Assembly: GCA_009927195.1 (NCBI GenBank)
Contig: RFNL01000396.1
Coordinates: 1 to 12,256, forward strand
DNA: 12,256 bases
Reading direction: 5' to 3'
DNA from: Betaproteobacteria bacterium
Lineage (GTDB): Bacteria; Pseudomonadota; Gammaproteobacteria; Burkholderiales; Burkholderiaceae_C
Below the pieces are notes generated by a model. It saw nothing but the letters and a program-made list of their open reading frames with translations, had not been told where the DNA came from and made no database searches. Within the stretch, counting starts at the first letter, position 1. Each line of letters opens with the position of its first letter. The translations under genes and the position numbers were made by a program. This document shows positions 1 through 6,408 of this stretch, piece after piece.

Positions 1-114
1 TCTATTCAAAATATGTCACAAGAGACAGCCAATCACCCAATTTTGAAACGTTAATAATTAAAAGATGATGGGGTGAAGCAAAACTGAGGAATCCGATCGG
101 AAGGAGAAGGTGTC

Positions 115-507
115 ATGGATACTTTATTTTCGTACCGTGTTGACGGAAAAGCCAGGCAATGGGGTGGCAACAATTCGCCTCAAAATGAAAGACAGAATCG
201 TCGCCAGCAAAAACTGCAGGCATTGCTGCAAAGTTTGAAGGCGGGAGATTTGGATGGCTCACGTTTGGCTTTTACGGCACTTATCAATTTTGACCCATCA
301 GTGTCGGGCGACATAAACATCACAAAAATCGGCACAGCCTTGCAAAGCAGCAACCTTTATTCGGCTCAGCATTTTGGTTTGGAGTTACAAAGTCGAGGTC
401 TGCAGGTCCACCCACAAGCCAACACACAAGATGGAATGTCATTGAGCAAGCGTAAAAATTCATTCAATCACAATCCCGCTAATGCCAGGATTGATTTTTC
501 TGCTTGA
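115..507 (+). CDS. Small hypothetical protein with GDL-type helical motif (130 aa)
   Basis: The start ATG has a strong Shine-Dalgarno AAGGAGAAGG at 101-110, about eight bases before the ATG, which is the main reason to believe the gene. The N-terminal ~30 residues are polar and rich in Asn, Gln and Arg. Residues ~35-95 read as two or three amphipathic helices containing KAGDLDGSRLAFTAL and later TALQSSNLYSAQHFGLEL. This pattern resembles short bacterial proteins of unknown function that carry repeated 'GDLxxAQxAFxxLxxxL' helix pairs. That resemblance is recalled, not searched. The C-terminal ~35 residues are polar and low in predicted structure. There is no signal peptide, membrane segment or catalytic motif. 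It stands alone, with no operon partner downstream on the same strand. Function unknown; that it is a real gene is fairly likely. Confidence 0.6.
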   Translation: MDTLFSYRVDGKARQWGGNNSPQNERQNRRQQKLQALLQSLKAGDLDGSRLAFTALINFDPSVSGDINITKIGTALQSSNLYSAQHFGLELQSRGLQVHPQANTQDGMSLSKRKNSFNHNPANARIDFSA

Positions 508-1023
508 TGATTGTCATCGTCCATGAAAGATGCGACGACGCTTTGAATCCATTGATGCCCGGAATGGGCAAAGCAAATTCTGTCAGTGCACCAATAAGGT
601 GCAGTGCGAGCTTGGAATGCTTGTCATGAAAATTGCTGCGTCAATTCATGAATTCCAAAATGATGATTTCGTGCACCAAAATTAGTCAAGGCCCATTTGA
701 AGTATTTGTATCGCTGAGAAATGGATCAATCCTCACCCCAACTGAAATCAAATCCAATGTGCAGCAGTTGCAGCTATATTTTGCCGTCTGTGACTTCCTC
801 AACCGGGTTGCGATGTGGCATCAGATATTTCAACAGCACGTTGTTCATTCGAAAGTTACAGTTGATGCACCACTATCCTGAGGTCAAGGCTTCGAATGCG
901 TGTGAGTCTTGGAAGATTCAAGCAACTGACTCATTTTGATTTGAGGGGTATGCATCACATGTGGGCACTCCAAATTGAAAGTGCCATGGTAATTTCATGA
1001 CTCAACAGCCATGATTCCAGTTC
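508..1023. other. 516-bp intergenic stretch without a convincing gene
   Basis: Both neighbouring genes end here, as they face each other (plus-strand gene on the left, minus-strand gene on the right). Short open frames exist at 633-881 (TTG start) and 721-939, but neither has a ribosome binding site or a recognisable protein. Two small perfect hairpins lie close to the left gene and are listed separately. Otherwise the stretch is AT-rich and featureless to me. It could hold a decayed gene or a small RNA, but I see no positive sign of either. Confidence 0.5.
556..603. repeat. Two adjacent small hairpins downstream of the 130-aa gene
   Basis: The first inverted repeat is TGCCC/GGGCA (556-560 and 566-570) with a 5-base loop. 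The second is TGCACC/GGTGCA (587-592 and 598-603) with a 5-base loop. Neither is followed by a run of T on either strand, so they are not classic rho-independent terminators. They sit 50-100 bp after the stop of the upstream gene and could stabilise or end its transcript. Confidence 0.35.
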
Positions 1024-1779
1024 TCACGCAACCCATTCCAGATTATGGAAATTAAAACCACATTCAACCGTTGGCTTGATGATCGCGAAGTAGGGTGAAA
1101 CATCAAAGTCTCTTGGCGTGAGAAATGAGTAGTGTTTGGGTTGAAAGGCAATTGGCTGAGACGAATGATTATTGCTGGAAAACAGTGAACTGCTGCTTTG
1201 TTCCAAGGGAAGTATTGGATAACGGATGCTTTGAAAGGCTTCGGCAATCAAAGTAGAGCAAATAGCGCGCGAAGGATCACCGCTGCCCAAAGACAGAAGT
1301 TGTCTGCGAAATTTGGTAGGTACGGGTGGCGTGGGCAATAAATATCTTGCAAGATCAAAAACGTTACGCAGATCGTATCGGTAACCAATTTTAGAAATTG
1401 CAGACCGAGTGACGGCAATTCTTTCGTCTTGACTGAGACCTATTGGTCGGCATATTCTGGTGTGCAAATGGGCAAACTTTCCAAGATCAACGCTTCGCAC
1501 GCCATGCACGGTGTCAGCGTCGACAAGACAATGCCCTTCAGGCGCAGTTGAACTGAAATTGAGTCCAACATAAAGTGCGGCATGAGACCATGTGGATTGG
1601 GTCAGGTATTTGATGGCTGTGCTGAGTCTTGTATTTCCCTCAACCAAAAGCACATCGCCAGGACGCAAGCTGGCTTGAAGATGCAAGGGGTTGGATGGCG
1701 GAGCCGTGCATTTGATCTCCATTTCTTTGCTGAGGTAATTGGCCAACCATTTACCTGCAGCTTGCGCAGCACTATTCAT
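1024..1779 (-). CDS. YiiX/YebB-like permuted NlpC/P60 cysteine hydrolase (251 aa)
   Basis: The protein shows the circularly permuted papain-like order: a GDVLLVEG strand at ~41-48, then WSHAALYVG with the candidate catalytic His66, and much later RAICSTLIAEAF with candidate nucleophile Cys174. The C-terminal TPRDFDVSPYFAIIKP (~221-236) is typical of the YiiX-like branch seen in Betaproteobacteria. Family members are thought to be amidases or hydrolases acting on cell-wall peptides or lipids, but the substrate of this branch is unknown. No clear signal peptide is visible; residues 1-20 are weakly amphipathic. The start ATG (1777-1779) is supported by GGGAG about eight bases upstream on the minus strand. 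It is separated from the transporter operon upstream by a hairpin at 1957-1980, so it probably has its own promoter in 1780-1956, although I found no clean -35/-10 pair there. Confidence 0.8.
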   Translation of the reverse strand: MNSAAQAAGKWLANYLSKEMEIKCTAPPSNPLHLQASLRPGDVLLVEGNTRLSTAIKYLTQSTWSHAALYVGLNFSSTAPEGHCLVDADTVHGVRSVDLGKFAHLHTRICRPIGLSQDERIAVTRSAISKIGYRYDLRNVFDLARYLLPTPPVPTKFRRQLLSLGSGDPSRAICSTLIAEAFQSIRYPILPLEQSSSSLFSSNNHSSQPIAFQPKHYSFLTPRDFDVSPYFAIIKPTVECGFNFHNLEWVA

Positions 1780-1956
1780 CTATCAACTCCCGAGAGCTGT
1801 AAAGCCAGAAAAATACACGCCAGAGCCAATGCCCCAAGGATTCAATCCCCAGCGAAAATAATAGCCCATGAAAACTGAATATGCTTTCAGCAATCTACCA
1901 ACCAAAGCTTTTGCTGCAAAATGGACCGCGCAAATTTGACCTTCGAGGCGAGTAAA

Positions 1957-1980
1957 TTGAGCCACACAGGGTGGGCTCAA
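1957..1980 (-). terminator. Hairpin, probable terminator of the dctPQM operon
   Basis: TTGAGCC (1957-1963) and GGCTCAA (1974-1980) pair perfectly. A further CAC/GTG pair (1965-1967 with 1971-1973) closes a 3-base loop after one bulged A, giving a stem of ten pairs. Read on the minus strand it begins 43 bases after the dctM stop and is followed by the weak U-tract ATTTA. The position fits an operon end; the U-tract is shorter than ideal. Confidence 0.55.
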
Positions 1981-2023
1981 AGTTCCGGAGTCTTTAACTG
2001 GTTTGGTCCATTCCAGTAAAGCT

Positions 2024-3328
2024 TTAACCCCGGATGAAATTAGGCAGCCATAGCACCAGGCTTGGGAAGATCACCAACAGCGCCAGCAGAAACAAGTCGG
2101 CGGTTATGAAGGGCACCACGCCTTTATAGATGGTACGGATGGGGATCTGGGGTGCCAAGCCATGCAGCACAAACACAATAATGCCAATGGGCGGAATGAT
2201 CATGCCCAACTCCACCACAACCACATTCACTATGCCCCACCAGACTGGGTCGAAGCCCAACTTTTCAATCACTGGCAGGACAAAAGGCAGGGTGATGAGC
2301 ATGGCGGCGATTTCATCGAAGATGGCCCCCAAGGCCAAATAAGCCACGATCAAACACGCCACGATGCCCAACGGGCCCAGTGGAAGAGCACCAATGCCGG
2401 CCACCAAGGCTTCTGGCACCCGCGCCAAGGTGACAAAGTATGAAAACACCGAGGCGCCAATGATGATGATGTAGATCATCGCCGTCGCGCTGGCGGTCTC
2501 GCGCAAACCCATCCATGCGTTTTGCCAATCCAATCTACCGCGCAACAAGGCAAACACCAAGGCCAGCACCGCGGCCACAGAGGCCGCCTCGTTCACCGTG
2601 AAAACCCCGCTGTACAAGCCCAAAAAGACCGCCAGCATCAGCACCAACACGGGTGCTGCGTCCCGCAAGGCCAGCCACTTTTCAGTCATCGGCACCGGGT
2701 CGCTCAAGGGTGCCAACTCGGGCTTCCATCTCACCACCCATGTGATTGCCAACAGGTTCATCAGCAAAGCCAACAACGCAGGCACGATGGCGGCATAGAA
2801 CAAGTCAAAAATAAACGTCTTGGTCACCACGCAGTACAAAATCATCACGATCGAGGGCGGGATCAATGCCTTGAGTGTGCCCCCTGCAGCAATTGTGCCG
2901 GTGGAAAACGCCGGCGAATAACCCCGGCGCAGCATCTCGGGCAAGGCTGCTTTCGCAAAGGTCGCAGCGGTGGCGGTGGAGGATCCGCAGACCGCACCAA
3001 AGGCCGCACACCCCCCCATGGTGGCATAAGCCAAACCACCGCGTCGATGACCAAACCAAGCTGCCGCCGCACGATAAATATCGCGTGAAAAACCCGCTGC
3101 GGAGGCAAACGTACCCATCATTAAAAACAAGGGCACGGTGGCCAAATCTACGCTGGCCAGCAGGCCAGAGGTTTCACTGGCCAACAAGGTCAGCGCTGGT
3201 GACCAGCCTGATTGCATGGCATAACCCACCAGGCCCACCCCCAGCATGGCAAAACCAATGGGCACTTGCCACAAAATCAGAGCGCACAGCGCCAAAAAGC
3301 CCACGCCGCCAATGGCCAGTGCGCTCAT
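2024..3328 (-). CDS. dctM: TRAP transporter large permease DctM (434 aa)
   Basis: This is the large membrane subunit of a tripartite ATP-independent periplasmic (TRAP) transporter, which uses an ion gradient (usually Na+) to import a ligand delivered by the periplasmic DctP protein. The sequence is almost wholly hydrophobic, with about a dozen membrane segments. It shows the family hallmarks LIPPSIVMILY (~155-165), GVFTVNEAASVAAVLAL in the middle and GMIIPPIGIIVFVLHGL near the C-terminus. Its length of 434 residues is normal for DctM. The start ATG overlaps the dctQ stop by four bases (ATGA) and has GGAG (3335-3338) six bases upstream on the minus strand, so the start is well supported and translationally coupled. 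It is the last gene of the dctPQM operon. The substrate cannot be deduced from this subunit. Confidence 0.95.
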   Translation of the reverse strand: MSALAIGGVGFLALCALILWQVPIGFAMLGVGLVGYAMQSGWSPALTLLASETSGLLASVDLATVPLFLMMGTFASAAGFSRDIYRAAAAWFGHRRGGLAYATMGGCAAFGAVCGSSTATAATFAKAALPEMLRRGYSPAFSTGTIAAGGTLKALIPPSIVMILYCVVTKTFIFDLFYAAIVPALLALLMNLLAITWVVRWKPELAPLSDPVPMTEKWLALRDAAPVLVLMLAVFLGLYSGVFTVNEAASVAAVLALVFALLRGRLDWQNAWMGLRETASATAMIYIIIIGASVFSYFVTLARVPEALVAGIGALPLGPLGIVACLIVAYLALGAIFDEIAAMLITLPFVLPVIEKLGFDPVWWGIVNVVVVELGMIIPPIGIIVFVLHGLAPQIPIRTIYKGVVPFITADLFLLALLVIFPSLVLWLPNFIRG

Positions 3329-3798
3329 GCTGTGCTCCGCTCTCGGTGTTCAAAGCGGCCCCAGCAGCGGCCCAACTCCAACACCACCACAATGATTTGC
3401 ACCAGTACAGCGCACATCAAAATTGAGCTGACCCCATACCAAAAGGGCGCGGTGGGGATTTTCAAAATCCAAGTGGTTTCACCGGCCTTGGCCATCTTGC
3501 TGGCAAACACCATAAACTGCCAGGCCATGGCCCCCATGATCAGCGCCACCACGATGGCCGCGACCGCGTCCAAAGCCCGGCTGGTGCGCGGCCAACGGGC
3601 CTCAGGCAAGGCGCGGATGACGATGTTGCTGCGCTCCATCAAACCGACCGGCAGGCAACAACTCACGGCCAGTGCTATCGCCACGGCCGCCACATCGCGC
3701 ACCCCTTCTATGGGTTGGTTGAGCAGCCAACGGGCCAAACCATCAATCAGTGTGAGCAAAGCCAAAAACAGCAAAGCCATCAAACCCAGGGCCGACAA
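3325..3798 (-). CDS. dctQ: TRAP transporter small permease DctQ, start uncertain (157 aa from TTG)
   Basis: This is the four-helix small membrane subunit that pairs with DctM. It has hydrophobic segments from ~2-20 onward, the loop LARWLLNQPIEGVRDV after helix 1, and ends at the ATGA overlap with dctM. The N-terminus is odd. The open frame has no ATG before MALLFLAL (3780); 3798 is a TTG with no ribosome binding site. An ATG at 3839, 22 bases after the dctP stop, opens another frame reading MRRLESLGLGATG, which looks like a normal DctQ N-terminus. It hits a TGA that overlaps the 3780 ATG as TGATG. One extra G in the GGG run (3801-3803 on the minus strand) would fuse the frames into a 171-residue protein. 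So this is either a frameshift or sequencing error, or a TTG/ATG start. The identity as DctQ is secure from order and topology. Confidence 0.82.
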   Translation of the reverse strand: MSALGLMALLFLALLTLIDGLARWLLNQPIEGVRDVAAVAIALAVSCCLPVGLMERSNIVIRALPEARWPRTSRALDAVAAIVVALIMGAMAWQFMVFASKMAKAGETTWILKIPTAPFWYGVSSILMCAVLVQIIVVVLELGRCWGRFEHRERSTA

Positions 3799-3861
3799 GG
3801 CCCGGTGGCACCCAGGCCCAGTGACTCCAGGCGGCGCATCAACCCTGGCTGCTGCGCGCTT

Positions 3862-4881
3862 TCAGCGACCGGTACGGACATTGGCGATTTCGGCTTCAAC
3901 CAGGCTCAGTAACTCTTTGTTGCGTGGGCTTTTGGCGGTCCATCCATCAATGACGGATTTGAAAGCGGGTTTCATGGCATCCAAATCGGCCTGTGAGGGG
4001 AATACCACCCGGCGCTTGGGGTCGGCTTGCAGTTGTTTGACCACCGAATCGTTGTATGCGCCAATGCCATCGTTGAAGCGTTGTGCGGTCCACATGCCGC
4101 TGTGCATGCGGATTGCATCTTGACCCGCCTTGGGCAGGCTGTCGAACTTCTTCTTGTTCATCAACATGGCCAAGGGCACCACGCCCAGACGGGTAAAGTA
4201 GTGCGAGTTGGTTACCCGAGAAATACCAAAGTCCACCAAGGGCGCGGGATGCGAGGTGGTGCCATCGATGGTGCTGCGCCCGATCGCCTCGGGTACTTCG
4301 GTGACAGGCATGCCAATTGGCACCGCCCCCAATGCCTTGACCGTCTCGCTCTCAATCGCGCCAGAGGCTCGAATTTTCTTGCCCTTGATGTCGGCAATGC
4401 TGTTGATCGGCGAGCGCGCATGCAAGCTATAGGGCGCAGTGCCGAACAAGCCAATCGGGAAAAATTCCTCATATCCCTTGACCTTTCCGCTGTTGACCAA
4501 GCGGGTAAAGACCAGGGTGGCTTCTTTCAAGTCATTGAACAGGCCGGGCAATTCAAAAACCTCGTTTTCTTGAAACCGCCCTGGTGTGTAGGAGGCAATC
4601 ACCCAGGCGATGTCGGCCACGCCGTCAAGCACCATTTGTGCTTGTTGCACGGGGCTTCGCCCAAGAGCGCCGTTGGGATAGAGCTCAATTTCTATCGTGC
4701 CTCCTGAGTCTTTGTTCACCGCCTCGGCAAAAGGTTTGAATACGCTCAGGTAGGTGGCCTCTTTGTCTGGCGAAAAGATGGAGAACTTGAGCTTCATCGG
4801 GGCAGTTTGGGCCCAGGTGATGCCGCTGGTAAGCATCAGTGCAGCAGCGGCCAGGGTGCGCAGGCGTTGTCTTGGGGTCAT
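3862..4881 (-). CDS. dctP: TRAP transporter periplasmic solute-binding protein DctP (339 aa)
   Basis: This protein captures the ligand in the periplasm and delivers it to DctQM. A Sec signal peptide (MTPRQRLRTLAAAALMLTSG, then ITWAQ) is probably cleaved near Ala24. The mature protein has the DctP pattern: KLKFSIFSPDKEATY, YPNGALGRSPVQQAQMVLDGVADIAW, then KGKKIRASGAIESE with Arg171 at the place of the carboxylate-binding arginine of the family. TEVPEAIGRSTIDGTT follows on the hinge. The open frame reaches further upstream to 4944, but the ATG at 4879-4881 is preceded by AGGAGACC and starts a clean signal peptide, so I use it. It is first in the operon and is transcribed away from the hydroxylase operon. 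The retained arginine suggests an organic acid ligand, which would fit an aromatic acid fed to the divergent genes; the exact ligand is unknown. Confidence 0.95.
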   Translation of the reverse strand: MTPRQRLRTLAAAALMLTSGITWAQTAPMKLKFSIFSPDKEATYLSVFKPFAEAVNKDSGGTIEIELYPNGALGRSPVQQAQMVLDGVADIAWVIASYTPGRFQENEVFELPGLFNDLKEATLVFTRLVNSGKVKGYEEFFPIGLFGTAPYSLHARSPINSIADIKGKKIRASGAIESETVKALGAVPIGMPVTEVPEAIGRSTIDGTTSHPAPLVDFGISRVTNSHYFTRLGVVPLAMLMNKKKFDSLPKAGQDAIRMHSGMWTAQRFNDGIGAYNDSVVKQLQADPKRRVVFPSQADLDAMKPAFKSVIDGWTAKSPRNKELLSLVEAEIANVRTGR

Positions 4882-4916
4882 GAGGTCTCCTGTTTTTGGG
4901 TGGGCATTGACGCGAC

Positions 4917-4944
4917 AATGTAATGCATCATATAAAAATGTCAA
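4917..4944 (-). promoter_or_regulatory. Predicted sigma-70 promoter of dctPQM
   Basis: On the minus strand, a perfect TTGACA -35 (4939-4944) is followed after 16 bases by TACATT (4917-4922), a four-of-six match to the -10. This lies 36 bp upstream of the dctP ATG. An imperfect palindrome centred on ATGCAT (about 4917-4934) overlaps the spacer and -10, a sensible place for a repressor. Confidence 0.55.
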
Positions 4945-4955
4945 TATTTAAGATT

Positions 4956-4974
4956 TTGTGCACTGCAGCATAAT
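4956..4974. promoter_or_regulatory. Candidate operator dyad and -10 element of the plus-strand operon
   Basis: TTGTGC (4956-4961) and GCATAA (4968-4973) form an imperfect dyad around ACTGCA. The plus strand also reads CATAAT at 4969-4974, five of six bases of a -10 box, without a good -35, as expected of an activator-dependent promoter. Its place midway between divergent operons, one of which encodes an IclR regulator, makes it the best candidate regulator site. The binding protein is inferred. Confidence 0.3.
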
Positions 4975-5053
4975 TTTTCGATCAATTATTTCACCCAAGT
5001 ATCACCTGTTGAGATAACATAAAAATTAATTTCATCCTCCATGAAAGCTTGCC

Positions 5054-5620
5054 ATGTTTCAACCTCCTGCCGTTTCGTTCAGCCATATGGGTCTTTATGT
5101 GAATGATTTGGAGCGGCAAGAGCGTTTTTTCACCCAATTTTTGGGCTTCAGCGTGACCGACCGGGGCCACCTGTCCACCCCCAACGGGCCGGTGCAATTG
5201 GTGTTTCTCAGCCGCGTGCCCGAAGAGCATCACCAAATGGTGTTGGCCACTGGCCGCCCCGCTGAGTTGGGCTTCAACACCCTGAACCAGATGTCATTTC
5301 GCGTGGCGAACCTGGCCAGCTTGAGGGATTTTTTCAATGCAATGCATCAAGCACCATGGTGCCATGACATCACCGAGGTATCCCCCGCTTGCCATGGCAA
5401 CGCTTTGTCCATTTATGCCCGAGGGCCCGAGGGCAATCGCATTGAACTTTTCATAGACACCCCCTGGTACGTGAATCAACCGCTGCGCGAACCTTTCAGC
5501 TTTGAGCAAAGTGACGAGGACATTTGGCACTGGGCCCATGAAATGGCAAAGCCTTTGCCTGGCTATCGCCCGCGCGCGCAATGGGTGGCAGAGATGAAAC
5601 TAAAAATGGGGATGCCTTGA
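5054..5620 (+). CDS. VOC/glyoxalase-fold family protein (188 aa)
   Basis: The protein has two βαβββ modules. Module 1 starts SHMGLYVNDLERQERFFTQFLGF; module 2 starts LNQMSFRVANLASLRDFF and ends ARGPEGNRIELFIDTPWYV. This is the small 'catechol 2,3-dioxygenase-like' VOC branch often found beside MhpA-type hydroxylases. Candidate metal ligands are His11, His59 or His60, and Glu131. The position that holds the second histidine in true extradiol dioxygenases is Gln79, apparently normal for this branch, so ring cleavage is not assured. His114 in the CHGNALSIY strand is another candidate. A C-terminal tail of ~45 residues (REPFSFEQSDEDIWHW) is extra to the fold. It is the first gene of the plus-strand operon, with a weak ribosome binding site. 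Role: a metal-dependent enzyme of aromatic metabolism is inferred; the reaction is unknown. Confidence 0.85.
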   Translation: MFQPPAVSFSHMGLYVNDLERQERFFTQFLGFSVTDRGHLSTPNGPVQLVFLSRVPEEHHQMVLATGRPAELGFNTLNQMSFRVANLASLRDFFNAMHQAPWCHDITEVSPACHGNALSIYARGPEGNRIELFIDTPWYVNQPLREPFSFEQSDEDIWHWAHEMAKPLPGYRPRAQWVAEMKLKMGMP

Positions 5621-6408
5621 GCAGTCTGACATCCAGCTTGTCTGTGCTGGGTTTGTTTAGCGAGCAACACCCGACTTGGAGCGCAGACGCCATCAACGAA
5701 GCCCTTGGGTTTTCGCGACCCACGGGCTACCGCTATGTGCGCGAGTTGGTCCACAGTGGCTTGGTGGCCCGAATTGCGCCTGGCACCTATGCCCTGGGCC
5801 CACGCATCATCGAACTGGACTTTCAAATTAGGCTCAGCGACCCCTTGCTCAAGGCAGGCTTGCCGGTCATTCAAGAATTGGTTGAATCCACTGGCTGCGA
5901 AGTCAATTTGATTGGTCTCTACGGAGATCACATCGTTACCACCCACCAACAACCCGGCATCGAGCGCTTGCCCTTGAGCTTTGGACGTGGCCGACCTTTG
6001 CCGGCCTTTCGTGGTGCAGGCTCCAAAATCATTGTTGCGCAATTTGGCAAAAACAAACTCAAGAAACTCTACGATACCCATGCCGACCAAGCCCAACAAG
6101 CTGGTCTTGGCGGCGATTGGGACAGCGTGCGCGCTGCGTTGACGCAATTGAAAAAACAAGGCCACGCGGTGTCACAAGGCGAACTAGACCCGGGATTCGT
6201 TGGTGTGGCGGCACCGGTTTTTGCACCCGATGGTGAAATTTTGGGCAGTGTCATCGCCGCTTTGACACGCCACCGTTTGGGCATCACCGACCTGGACCGC
6301 TTGATCGCTAAAGTGAAAAGAGGTGGTCAGCAAATCAGTCAACGCATTGCCGATTGGGCCAAGGCCCAAGCCTCTGACCTTTCACCCTTGATGGCCGAAA
6401 ACGCATGA
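5581..6408 (+). CDS. IclR-family transcriptional regulator (up to 275 aa)
   Basis: The N-terminal winged helix-turn-helix covers residues ~15-75, with WSADAINEALGFSRPTGYRY as helix-turn-helix, followed by the wing GLVARIAPGTYALGPRI. The C-terminal IclR effector-binding domain runs from ~85 to ~260 and contains GELDPGFVGVAAPVFAPDGE, the family's ligand-pocket segment. IclR proteins commonly sense aromatic acids and activate or repress their catabolic operons. This one sits inside the operon it probably controls, and the divergent dctPQM promoter is a second likely target. The start is uncertain. ATG 5581 overlaps the upstream gene by 40 bases with no Shine-Dalgarno, while TTG 5617 would give a TTGA overlap preceded by GGGGAT and remove only 12 residues ahead of the DNA-binding domain. 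Its stop overlaps the next start (ATGA). Confidence 0.92.
   Translation: MGGRDETKNGDALSSLTSSLSVLGLFSEQHPTWSADAINEALGFSRPTGYRYVRELVHSGLVARIAPGTYALGPRIIELDFQIRLSDPLLKAGLPVIQELVESTGCEVNLIGLYGDHIVTTHQQPGIERLPLSFGRGRPLPAFRGAGSKIIVAQFGKNKLKKLYDTHADQAQQAGLGGDWDSVRAALTQLKKQGHAVSQGELDPGFVGVAAPVFAPDGEILGSVIAALTRHRLGITDLDRLIAKVKRGGQQISQRIADWAKAQASDLSPLMAENA

Noticed and set aside
633..939. Two short plus-strand frames (82 and 72 codons) in the intergenic stretch
   Set aside because: Overlapping frames without ribosome binding sites; the first starts with TTG. No homology I can recognise.
1783..1980. 65-codon minus-strand frame just upstream of the YiiX-like gene
   Set aside because: TTG start, no Shine-Dalgarno, overlaps the terminator hairpin, and no recognisable protein; the internal ATG at 1869 also lacks a binding site.
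3212..4123. 303-codon plus-strand open frame opposite dctQ and dctP (also 2522-3088 opposite dctM)
   Set aside because: Antisense shadow of clear TRAP genes; low-complexity Ala/Thr/His/Gln-rich translation with no family features or ribosome binding site.
5563..6165. 200-codon minus-strand frame opposite iclR
   Set aside because: The IclR domains on the other strand are unmistakable.
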